From Acidobacteriota bacterium (GTDB taxonomy: Bacteria; Acidobacteriota; Terriglobia; Bryobacterales; Bryobacteraceae), in NCBI GenBank assembly GCA_016871015.1, contig VFZX01000002.1:1-64000 (forward strand): a stretch of DNA of 64,000 nt. The letters run 5' to 3'. This document shows positions 42,832 to 50,884 of the stretch, piece by piece (the stretch's first letter is position 1; each line of letters begins with the position of its first letter). A program made the translations under genes and the position numbers. The notes beneath the pieces are model-generated. The model worked only from the letters and a program-made list of their open reading frames with translations. It searched no databases and was not told the origin of the DNA.

Positions 42832-44937
42832 TTGTTGCAACTGGTTTGCATTTTCGTCCTCACCAGCGCGCTGGCCGCGCAGCCGCCTGCGGTCTATACC
42901 GAAGTGACGGTTTCGGCAACGCGCATCACTGGCACCCCGGAACAGTTGGAGCGTGTGCCCGGATCGGTTGAGCTGCTCGACCAGGAGACGCTGACACGCG
43001 CCCGGGTCCTGACGGTGGAGGAGGCGCTACGCAAGGTGACCGGGGTCCACGCCCGGTCCGAGGAAGGCATGGGGCTTCGGCCAAACATCGGGATCCGGGG
43101 CTTGAGTCCAACGCGGTCGAGCCGGGTCCTGCTGCTGGAGGACGGCGCTCCGCTCTCCTATGCTCCCTACGGCGACAACGCGTCGTACTACCATCCGCCA
43201 ATTGACCGGTTCGACAATGTGGAGATCCTGAAGGGGTCCGGGCAGATCCTGCACGGACCCATGACTACGGGGGGCGTGATCAACTATGTGACGCCAGCGC
43301 CGCCGCAACAGCGCGGAGGCTGGCTGGGCCTCACGGGCGGCAATCGCGGCTACTTGAACGGACATCTCCAGTACGGCGGAACCTGGCGCAAGACCGGGCT
43401 GCTGGTCGACGCTCTCCGCAAGGAAGGCGATCTGGCGCGCGAGAACACTGCGACCGGGTTGAACGACGTCAACGTGAAGTCGCTGTCACCGATCGGCGGG
43501 CGGCAGACGCTGTCGCTGAAAGCCAACTACTACACCGAAGAGTCCAACCTGACCTACAGCGGCCTGCGGGAGGACGAGTACGCCGCCAACCCGCGGGGCA
43601 ATCCGTTCCGCAACGACTTCTTCTACGCCGAGCGCTTTGGAGCATCGGCGATCCACACGCTGCTGATCGATCCGGGCACGGTGGCATCGGCGCAGTTCTA
43701 CTCCGCGCGGTTCGTGCGCGACTGGTGGCGGCAGTCGAGCAATTCAGCACAGCGGCCGAATGATCCGCGCTGCGGCGGCATGGCGAATTTGCATCTCACT
43801 TGCGGCAACGAGGGCCGCTTGAGACGGTACGACACCTGGGGCGTCGCGCCCAAGCTGCGGCTGACGCGGCCCGGTCCGGGGGTCCGGCATGAGATCGACT
43901 TGGGATTCCGGTATCATGCCGAGGACCAGAACCGGGTTCAGGAGAACGGCGCGTTCCCCACGGCCCGGGCCGGCGTCCGCGTCGAGGACAACCGCCGCGA
44001 GGCCAGCGCCCTGTCGGGTTACGTGCAGGACCGCCTCCACTTCGGGCGCCTCGTCGTCACGCCTGGCCTGCGGATCGAGCGCGTGCGGTACCGGCGGGCG
44101 AACTGGCTCAACAACGCCCGCGGAAGCACCACGCTGCTTCAGCCCATTCCGGGTGTTTCGCTGGCGGTTCATCCGAAACCCGGCGTGACTGTGTTCGCCG
44201 GAATCCATCGGGGATTCGCGCCGCCGCGGGTGGAGGACGTGATCAGCAACGCGACTGGAGCCAGCATCGAGCTCGACGCCGAGCTGAGCTGGAACGCTGA
44301 GGCGGGCATCCGCTGGCGGGCTCCCGGCGCCGTCGCGTTCGAGGCCACCTGGTTCCGGCTGGATTTCTCCAACCAGATCATCCCGGCCAGCGTCGCTGGC
44401 GGGCTGGGCGCAACACTCACCAACGCGGGCCGGACATTGAGCCAGGGCGCTGAGATCTCCGCCCGGTATGACTGGCGGAACGCCTTCGGGAGCGGACACA
44501 GCTTCTATCTGCGCGAGGCGTGGACCTGGCTCCCCACGGCCCGGTTCGAGGGCCGCCGGTTCAGCACGCTGCCAGGGTTCACGCAAACGCCCATCACTGG
44601 CAACCGGCTTCCGTACGCGCCGGGCCACCTGGCCAACCTGCAAATGGGTTACAGCCACCGGCGAGGCATCAATGCCTCCGCGGAGGGTGTGTACACGGGC
44701 TTGCAGTTCGGCGACGACATGAACCTGCGGACCACAAGTCCGGATGGCCAGCGTGGGCCCATTCCGGGGAACATGCTTTGGAACGCAGCGGTGAACTATC
44801 CGGTGGAGTCCTGGCGGGCAGAATTCTTCGTCACCGCGAAGAATCTGTTTGACCGCACGGTGATCGCAGACCGGTCACGGGGGCTGCTGCCGGGGATTCC
44901 GCGGCTGATTCAGGCAGGAGTCCGGTTTCGCCTGTAG
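42832..44937 (+). CDS. TonB-dependent outer membrane receptor
   Basis: 701 residues. Short signal (LVCIFVLTSALAAQ), plug domain from about residue 20 with VTVSATRI, QLERVPGSVELLDQETL, RPNIGIRGLSPTRSSRVLLL and LKGSGQILHGPMTTGGVINY, then a 22-strand beta barrel ending in the typical C-terminal hydrophobic LIQAGVRFRL. It probably imports an iron complex; no specific ligand can be named. The start is a TTG at 42832 (another at 42835), close behind TAAACT (42820-42825), so the transcript may be leaderless; an upstream alternative start was not found in frame. Confidence 0.88.
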   Translation: MLQLVCIFVLTSALAAQPPAVYTEVTVSATRITGTPEQLERVPGSVELLDQETLTRARVLTVEEALRKVTGVHARSEEGMGLRPNIGIRGLSPTRSSRVLLLEDGAPLSYAPYGDNASYYHPPIDRFDNVEILKGSGQILHGPMTTGGVINYVTPAPPQQRGGWLGLTGGNRGYLNGHLQYGGTWRKTGLLVDALRKEGDLARENTATGLNDVNVKSLSPIGGRQTLSLKANYYTEESNLTYSGLREDEYAANPRGNPFRNDFFYAERFGASAIHTLLIDPGTVASAQFYSARFVRDWWRQSSNSAQRPNDPRCGGMANLHLTCGNEGRLRRYDTWGVAPKLRLTRPGPGVRHEIDLGFRYHAEDQNRVQENGAFPTARAGVRVEDNRREASALSGYVQDRLHFGRLVVTPGLRIERVRYRRANWLNNARGSTTLLQPIPGVSLAVHPKPGVTVFAGIHRGFAPPRVEDVISNATGASIELDAELSWNAEAGIRWRAPGAVAFEATWFRLDFSNQIIPASVAGGLGATLTNAGRTLSQGAEISARYDWRNAFGSGHSFYLREAWTWLPTARFEGRRFSTLPGFTQTPITGNRLPYAPGHLANLQMGYSHRRGINASAEGVYTGLQFGDDMNLRTTSPDGQRGPIPGNMLWNAAVNYPVESWRAEFFVTAKNLFDRTVIADRSRGLLPGIPRLIQAGVRFRL

Positions 44938-44941
44938 GCCG

Positions 44942-45151
44942 TCACCGGAACAGCCGCAGCACAACCGTCAGCAGGACGCTGATCACGATGCAGGTAACCA
45001 CGGGGAAGTAGAACGAGCCGTTCCTGGTGTGAATGGCGATGTCGCCCGGAAGCCCTCCCAGCCGGAATGGCAGCTTGCCGCCCGCCGCCACGAGGATCCC
45101 GAGCGCGACCAGGGCCAGCCCGGTATAGATGAGAATCCGCGCCAGCGACAC
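44942..45151 (-). CDS. DUF2905-family small membrane protein
   Basis: 69 residues with two membrane helices (ARILIYTGLALVALGILVA and YFPVVTCIVISVLLTVVL) separated by GGKLPFRLGGLPGDIAIHTR, the signature loop of the DUF2905 family. Role unknown. It begins two bases after the upstream xylose-isomerase-like gene's stop and is therefore probably co-transcribed with it. It ends 4 bases from the convergent TonB gene. Confidence 0.85.
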   Translation of the reverse strand: MSLARILIYTGLALVALGILVAAGGKLPFRLGGLPGDIAIHTRNGSFYFPVVTCIVISVLLTVVLRLFR

Positions 45152-45153
45152 AG

Positions 45154-46389
45154 CTACACCGAATAGGTTCGGCCGCGGTGCGCGCCCACCAGAATCTGGA
45201 AGAGCCGGTGCCCGATGAGCTCATGCAAGTTCAGCAGTTCGCGATTGGCCTCGACAATCGACTTGGGGTCGCGAGGGTCGCCGCCGCCGCCAGCACGCAA
45301 CGCGTCGTAGGCCTGCGAAATTACCGGATCGGAAGCGACTTCGCCCGCCATCTCCCAAAGAGTGATGAAACGGTCGACGGCGGTCGGGAAGCTGACCGCA
45401 AACACGCCCCAGTTGGAAGTGGTCCGGGGAGGCTTGTAGTCCAGATTGAATGGACCCTCGTAGTTGTGGTTGCGCAACAGGACCAGAACGTTCAGCCAGT
45501 CCAGCGGATTGACCAGGCCCACGCCGATATCCACATCGTGCTTGAGCGGATAGCCGTCGTTGATGTCAAAGTGGAACAGCTTTCCGCACAGCAGAACGCG
45601 AGCCAGCGCCGCACGCACCGCCGCGCCCCACATCAGCTCGTGCAGGTACTCCGGATTGAGCCCCACCATGTCCGGATGCTTTAGCAGGCCTGAACTGATG
45701 AACGCGATCATTGCGTCCGATGTCGGCAGCAAGATCTGGGCGGCGGGCTCGAAGGGCTTGGCCTCGAGGCAGTGCTTCAGAGTGGGCCGGCCCTTTTCCT
45801 TAGCCGCGGCGATATCGGCTTCGCACGCCGCGTTCAGCCCCTCGGCGAACCACTTGAGCGTGTTCGTTTCTTCCACCGCGCCCTGCACCTGGTAGCCCAG
45901 AGATCCGGGCCAGTAAACACAATACTGCGCACCGAGTTCGTGCCCGATGCGGACCGTGTTGGCCAGACGCCAGCGGGCATATTCGCGGACTTCCGGCGCT
46001 TCGGCGGCGGGTGAGGCGGCGAACACCGCGTGATGGAACGTTTCGGTTGTCACCATCGAGCACTGGAGCCCGTGCTTCTTGAGCGCCTTCTTGATGCCCG
46101 CGGTGATCTCGTCCTGCCGGTCCGTGCCCAAGGCATCGGCCGGATAGACGTCCGTGTCATGCGTTGCCCAATGGCCGATCCCGATCTTTGAATACTCGCG
46201 GATCACATCCTCATAACCGATGGGCGACCGCGTCGGCGCATGAAATAATGCGTGTCCCTCGTAGGCCGCGGCCCATTGGGGTCCGGTGAGGAAGTACTTG
46301 CGGCGCTGCTTCGGCGAGTAGGCGCCGCCGCAGGCCTTGATGAGGCGCGAAACGAGCGCGGGTTGCTTGGCGGCAGGGATCGGCTTCAT
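45154..46389 (-). CDS. Xylose isomerase-family sugar isomerase
   Basis: 411 residues from the ATG at 46389, 33 bases from the divergent cupin gene. Matches the actinobacterial (class I) xylose isomerase layout: active-site GHWATHDTDVYP (His-Asp pair), YCVYWPGSLGYQ, CLEAKPFEPAAQILLPT (metal Glu-Lys-Pro), GLNPEYLHELM (Glu-x-x-His) and LFHFDINDGYPLKHDVDIG with the metal-binding Asp residues, then FNLDYKPPRT. Interconverts aldose and ketose sugars, probably xylose or a relative. Several residues differ from classic XylA, so the substrate may not be xylose. Confidence 0.85.
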   Translation of the reverse strand: MKPIPAAKQPALVSRLIKACGGAYSPKQRRKYFLTGPQWAAAYEGHALFHAPTRSPIGYEDVIREYSKIGIGHWATHDTDVYPADALGTDRQDEITAGIKKALKKHGLQCSMVTTETFHHAVFAASPAAEAPEVREYARWRLANTVRIGHELGAQYCVYWPGSLGYQVQGAVEETNTLKWFAEGLNAACEADIAAAKEKGRPTLKHCLEAKPFEPAAQILLPTSDAMIAFISSGLLKHPDMVGLNPEYLHELMWGAAVRAALARVLLCGKLFHFDINDGYPLKHDVDIGVGLVNPLDWLNVLVLLRNHNYEGPFNLDYKPPRTTSNWGVFAVSFPTAVDRFITLWEMAGEVASDPVISQAYDALRAGGGGDPRDPKSIVEANRELLNLHELIGHRLFQILVGAHRGRTYSV

Positions 46390-46421
46390 GGTGCGGAGAA
46401 CCTTTAGTCTACACTGATCCC

Positions 46422-47105
46422 ATGACCTTGCGTTTCGCCGCCACGTTCGCACTGCTGAGCCTCCTGAACGCGCAGCAGAGGCCCGCTTCGCCCGCCAAGT
46501 CCCACAACGTCATGATCGACAACGCCTACGTCCGCGTCGTCCGCGCGATGAACGTTCCTGGGCAGAAGAGCCGGATGCACAAGCACGACATCAACCGCGT
46601 GATGGTGCATCTGGACGCGGGTACGATGCGGCTGGCTCACGAGGGTGGCAAGGTGGACGACATCGTATTCAAGCCCGGAGACGTCCGGTGGGATCCCGCC
46701 GGTGGCCTCCACACCAGCGAGAATATCGGCGGGACGCAGTACCACATCATCGAAATCGAGCTGAAGCAGCCCGGCGCGGGAACGCCTGTCGCCTGGCCCG
46801 GGCTCGACCCCGTCAAAACAGACCCGGCGCATCACAAGATCGAGTTCGAAAACGACCAGGTCCGCGTCATTCGCCAGCGCGTCGGCGTGAAGGAGACATC
46901 CGCCATGCACGAACACGTGCTGCCGCGGGTCACGGTCTACTTGAGCGAGCAGAAGGCGTACACGGCGGTGGCACGGAACCGTGGCAGCGCGTTCTTCAAC
47001 GAAGCTGGCAAGGTCTCCTGGGGCGAGCGCGCGCGGCACAGCGAGCGCAACACGGGGACGGAGCCGTTCGAGGTGATCCTGGTCGAGATCAAGCCCGTAC
47101 GCTGA
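46422..47105 (+). CDS. Secreted bicupin-domain protein
   Basis: 227 residues: a signal-like N-terminus (FAATFALLSLLNAQ) followed by two cupin barrels, seen as MHKHDINRVMVHLDAG with PGDVRWDPAGG, and MHEHVLPRVTVYLSEQ with a second glycine-rich turn. The His-x-His motifs of both domains are present. These small exported cupins bind metals or sugars; many belong to sugar-acid degradation loci. Its 3' end overlaps the DUF5995 gene by 17 bases. Confidence 0.8.
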   Translation: MTLRFAATFALLSLLNAQQRPASPAKSHNVMIDNAYVRVVRAMNVPGQKSRMHKHDINRVMVHLDAGTMRLAHEGGKVDDIVFKPGDVRWDPAGGLHTSENIGGTQYHIIEIELKQPGAGTPVAWPGLDPVKTDPAHHKIEFENDQVRVIRQRVGVKETSAMHEHVLPRVTVYLSEQKAYTAVARNRGSAFFNEAGKVSWGERARHSERNTGTEPFEVILVEIKPVR

Positions 47106-47823
47106 TCGAGTCGATCTGCTGTAGCGCGCGCCGCAGCGCTGGATTGAACCGTGTCGGCAGGAGCACGAGGCGCGCGAAAAGCCCGGCGGCCATATCGATC
47201 GCGGCACGCCGTGCCAGCCTCCCGATGTCCGACCGCGCGTCCGTTAGGCCTTCGGCGGCCCGCCAAGCCTCCTCGCGCGCCTTGGTCACCGAGAAGTTCG
47301 CGACGTTCTCGTCGAACCTCCCCGCCGCCAGGTCGAACGCGCGCAGCACCGGCGCGTAGCGGGCCTCGACGCTTTCCTGGAGCTTGTCCGTTGCCGCGCG
47401 GAGCACTTCGTTGACCGCGGTGTGGTCGGCGTGGCGCATCTCGCGGTCCGGTTCGATTCCCACCTCGAACAACGCCAATGGCAAGTCGTGATTCACGTGG
47501 GCGTTCACACCGAGAATCAAGTCCTGCAGGACGGTCGAGGTCCGGTCCGTGTTGGCCTGAAAGGCGATTCGCCAGGCCTTGGGAACTCCACCCTGATCTC
47601 CGCGGTCCCATGCATCCAGGGCGTCTTTGTAGAGCCGGGCAAAGGCGGCCAGGTAGCGCTCCGTCCAGGCATTGTCCTGGAAGAATCCCTCGCGGATCTT
47701 GGCGGCGACGGCGAGAGTGATCTGGAGGTATGCGGATGCGAACACTCCGCGGCGGTCCTTGGCGGCGAGGAACCGCTGCTCCAGCACCGTCATGAACGCG
47801 ACCACATCTTGCGCGGAGTTCAC
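47089..47823 (-). CDS. DUF5995-family protein
   Basis: 244 residues starting at a GTG (47823) that lies inside the PQQ-dehydrogenase stop (GTGA overlap). Alpha-helical; conserved patterns are GVFASAYLQITLAVAAKI, WTERYLAAFARLYKDALDAW and GVNAHVNHDLPLAL, with a metal-like His cluster and RHADHTAVNEVL. This matches the DUF5995 family, whose function is unknown. The tight coupling to the dehydrogenase gene may be only organisational. Confidence 0.75.
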   Translation of the reverse strand: MNSAQDVVAFMTVLEQRFLAAKDRRGVFASAYLQITLAVAAKIREGFFQDNAWTERYLAAFARLYKDALDAWDRGDQGGVPKAWRIAFQANTDRTSTVLQDLILGVNAHVNHDLPLALFEVGIEPDREMRHADHTAVNEVLRAATDKLQESVEARYAPVLRAFDLAAGRFDENVANFSVTKAREEAWRAAEGLTDARSDIGRLARRAAIDMAAGLFARLVLLPTRFNPALRRALQQIDSISVRA

Positions 47824-49388
47824 TCGAACAATCCAAAAGTAACGACGTTCGATCCGTTGATGACCGTGACGTACTGCTTGCCGTCCATCAGATAGCTGAC
47901 CGGCTGGGTGCTGATCGGCTGGCCGGTGTTGAAGTGCCAGAGGTCCTTGCCCGTGCGGGCGTTTAACGCCGTGAGGAACCCCTGGTCGTCGCCCGCAAAG
48001 ATCAATCCGCCCGCGGTCGACAGCAGGCCTGCTCCGTAGCGGCGTGAGTTGAGCTGCTTGTACTCCCACATCAGCTTGCCGGTGGTGAGATCGAGGGCGC
48101 GGACGTACATCTGCCAGGGCTCTTCCGGACTCTCAATGTACCCCGTGCCCATGAACGGAAATCCCCCCGGACGAAACGTGTCGCTCGACTTGGTATTGAT
48201 CCCGCAGCCCTCCTGCGCCACCATGTAGAACCAGCCTGTGTCCGGACTGTAGGCTGGCGACATCCAGTTCGTTGCACCCGACGTGGCAGGGCAAGTCTTG
48301 GTGCCTTGGAAGCTCGGAATTACTTTTTCGTTCCGGATCGGACGGCCCTTGGCGGTGAGTCCGGTCGCCCAATTCAGGTTCTTGATGAACGGCGTGCCAT
48401 GGAGGAACTCGCCGGTCACACGGTCGAGCACGTAATAGTATCCGTTGCGATTGGCCTGCACCAGCAGCTTTCGCGGCTTGCCCTTGAACGGCGCGTCGAC
48501 GAGCACGGGAATCTCGACCGCGTCCCAGTCGTGCACGTCCCAAGGCGTGAATTGGAAATACCATTTCAGCTTGCCGGTGTTGCCATCGAGCGCCACCATG
48601 CACTCGGTGTAGAGGTTGTCGCCCTTGCGGACATCGCCGTCGAAGTCCGGCGCGGGATTCCCGATGCCCCAATAGATCAGGTTGAGCTCGGGATCATAGG
48701 AGCCAGTGAGCCACGTGTCCCCACCGCCATGCTTCCACGAGTCGCCCGCCCAGGTCTCGTTGCCGGGCTCACCGGGTTTCGGGATCGCATGCCAGCGCCA
48801 AAGCCTCTCACCAGTGTTGGCGTCGTACGCATCCAGGAATCCATTGAGCCCGTGATCCCCGGGTGCGATGCCAATGATCACCTTGTCCTTGATCACGAGG
48901 GGCGCCACCGGCGACCAGTAGCCTTCGGACGCCTCGGCGATCTTCGACTCCCACAACAGACTCCCGGTCCGCGCGTCGAGCGCGATCAGATGCGCGTCCG
49001 GCGTGCCCATGTAGACGCGGTTCCCGTACACCCCTACGCCGCGGTTGGGACCCTTCGCCAACGCGGGCTGCCGGTGATAGTCCCAGATCAGACGTCCGGT
49101 CCGGGCGTCGAGCGCGTAGACTTCATTCGGGTGCGACACGTACATCACGCCGCCCGTCACGATCGGAACGGACTCCATACGGCGCGCGCCGGCGATGTTG
49201 TACATCCACTTCGGCACCAGCTTGCTCACATTGGCCGTGTTGACCAGCTTGAGCGTGCTGTGCCGCTGGGAATGATACTGGCCGCTGTAGTGGAGCCAGT
49301 CCTTGGGATCCGCCTTCAACAGATCCTGGTAGGTCACCTGCGCGAGCGCAGGCACGGCGAAAAGAACCGGCAGCAGCCGCATGGTCAC
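47820..49388 (-). CDS. PQQ-dependent quinoprotein dehydrogenase (alcohol/glucose type)
   Basis: 522 residues, exported (signal LPVLFAVPALA). An eight-bladed W-type propeller with recurrent ALDARTGRLIWDY-like blades, GIGNPAPDFDGDVR and the active-site region FTPWDVHDWDAVEIP. The Asp two places after the catalytic Asp, which marks lanthanide enzymes, is Val here, so calcium dependence is more likely. The vicinal Cys-Cys of methanol dehydrogenase is absent. The ATG overlaps the upstream cytochrome gene by 4 bases, so the two are an electron-transfer pair. Substrate: alcohols or aldoses, not determinable. Confidence 0.85.
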   Translation of the reverse strand: MTMRLLPVLFAVPALAQVTYQDLLKADPKDWLHYSGQYHSQRHSTLKLVNTANVSKLVPKWMYNIAGARRMESVPIVTGGVMYVSHPNEVYALDARTGRLIWDYHRQPALAKGPNRGVGVYGNRVYMGTPDAHLIALDARTGSLLWESKIAEASEGYWSPVAPLVIKDKVIIGIAPGDHGLNGFLDAYDANTGERLWRWHAIPKPGEPGNETWAGDSWKHGGGDTWLTGSYDPELNLIYWGIGNPAPDFDGDVRKGDNLYTECMVALDGNTGKLKWYFQFTPWDVHDWDAVEIPVLVDAPFKGKPRKLLVQANRNGYYYVLDRVTGEFLHGTPFIKNLNWATGLTAKGRPIRNEKVIPSFQGTKTCPATSGATNWMSPAYSPDTGWFYMVAQEGCGINTKSSDTFRPGGFPFMGTGYIESPEEPWQMYVRALDLTTGKLMWEYKQLNSRRYGAGLLSTAGGLIFAGDDQGFLTALNARTGKDLWHFNTGQPISTQPVSYLMDGKQYVTVINGSNVVTFGLFE

Positions 49389-50806
49389 CTCCGGCTCCCG
49401 CCCTGGCGGCTGAGGAACGCCAACAGGTCCTGCAGCTCGGCCGCGCTCAAGCTCTTATCAAACGTGCCCGGCATGAGGGACTCCTGTTCGTATTGAATGT
49501 CGCGGATCATTTCACGCGTGAGCAGGTGCAGCTTGTTGTCCATGCCCAGAACCTGGACCGAGAAGTTGTTGTGATTCTTCAGGACGCCATGGATCCGCTC
49601 ACCCTTGTTGGTGACGACGCGCACGGGCTGGAATCCGCGCGGAGCCACCGGCTTGGGCTCGGTCAGCGCGGACCGGAGCACCTGGAGGCTGCGCTCGGCG
49701 CCGATGTTTGAAAGGTCGCCGCCGATCAGTCCTCCACGGCCCCGGATCGAGTGGCAGTCGAGACACTTGCCCTTGGCCATGAACACTTGCTCGCCACGTG
49801 CCAGGTCGCCGGCCACTTCCACCTGGATGGCGGTGGCCCGCAGCGAGCGGATGAATGCAATCACCCGGCGGAGGTCGCCTTCGGGCAGCGGCATGGCGGG
49901 CATCAGAGTGCCTTTGATGCCGTTCTTGATCGCGTCGTAGAGTTCCTCATTGGTCTGGCGCAAGTAGCGGCGTGTGGCGCCAAGCGCCGGAGCGCGGTCC
50001 CCTGCCTCGCCGTTTAAGCCGTGGCACTGCGTGCAGGACTTGTTGTAGATGGCGCGGCCCGCCTCAGCTTCTCCGCTGTCGAACCCGGAGGCGGTGCGGT
50101 GCGAGAAGCGCACGTTGCCGAACGCGTCCGGAGAATGGAATCCGCTGAGCGGCGGCGAGATCGGCGACCAGGAGCTCGCTTGCGGGTTCGTCTTGCCGCC
50201 GATGCGATTCAGGTTTAGCCGCCAGTGGTCGCCATCCCGCGGCGGCATGTTGGCGGCGTCGCGCTTGAAGTTCATTAAGGGGATGGCGAGCTCGACGACC
50301 CAATGATCATCGTCCTCGCTCTCATCCTTCTTGTCCAGGCCGAAATAGGTGGTGCGGTAACGGACTCCGTCCGGCTCCCAGGTCGGCGGTCCGGTCCACC
50401 AGTCCGTGCGGCAGCGGTTGAGCATCGTGCCGATCGCGTTGATCTCGAAGGTGTAGTAGTTCTTCACCTTGGCCGGATTCGGTCCAATGAAAATCTCGAC
50501 ACAGTCGTCGCGCGACACCGGGCCATGCCGCTTCTTCTCATACGCCGAGATGTGACGGTCCTTACAGTGCCACGAGACGTACAGATTCTCGTCGTCCCAG
50601 AGCATCTTGGCGATTGTCTGTTCCTTGTCGCCCGTCTTGAACCAGTTGAAGACGAAGTCGCCCACGGGAGGGGCGTTGCGCCAGGCGGCCTCGTCGAGCG
50701 TACCATCGATCACGATCCGCGAGGGTGCGCGGTAGATCGTGTAGTCCTTCAGTGGCTGGGCGAAGGCGGCGGCTGCCGTGGTGAGCAGGAAGAGCAGGAT
50801 TCGCAT
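49385..50806 (-). CDS. Exported CBM9-like domain fused to two c-type cytochrome domains
   Basis: 473 residues. Signal peptide, then a CBM9/DOMON-like beta-sandwich (residues about 25-235: IDGTLDEAAWRNAPP, WDDENLYVSWHCKD, WVVELAIPLMNF), and two haem-binding domains with CTQCH at 258-262 and CLDCH at 348-352, followed by a third small domain (VVTNKGERIHGVLKNHNNF). It lies directly upstream of the PQQ dehydrogenase with overlapping stop/start codons, so it is very likely its electron acceptor. The sugar-binding module may target the dehydrogenase to substrate. Such CBM9-cytochrome fusions are uncommon. Confidence 0.8.
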   Translation of the reverse strand: MRILLFLLTTAAAAFAQPLKDYTIYRAPSRIVIDGTLDEAAWRNAPPVGDFVFNWFKTGDKEQTIAKMLWDDENLYVSWHCKDRHISAYEKKRHGPVSRDDCVEIFIGPNPAKVKNYYTFEINAIGTMLNRCRTDWWTGPPTWEPDGVRYRTTYFGLDKKDESEDDDHWVVELAIPLMNFKRDAANMPPRDGDHWRLNLNRIGGKTNPQASSWSPISPPLSGFHSPDAFGNVRFSHRTASGFDSGEAEAGRAIYNKSCTQCHGLNGEAGDRAPALGATRRYLRQTNEELYDAIKNGIKGTLMPAMPLPEGDLRRVIAFIRSLRATAIQVEVAGDLARGEQVFMAKGKCLDCHSIRGRGGLIGGDLSNIGAERSLQVLRSALTEPKPVAPRGFQPVRVVTNKGERIHGVLKNHNNFSVQVLGMDNKLHLLTREMIRDIQYEQESLMPGTFDKSLSAAELQDLLAFLSRQGGSRR

Positions 50807-50884
50807 CGCGGGAATTCCAGCGTATCACTGTCGGGGACGTGTAACGCTTGCCGGCGGAAGCGCACATAAACACGGGAGGCGCAA

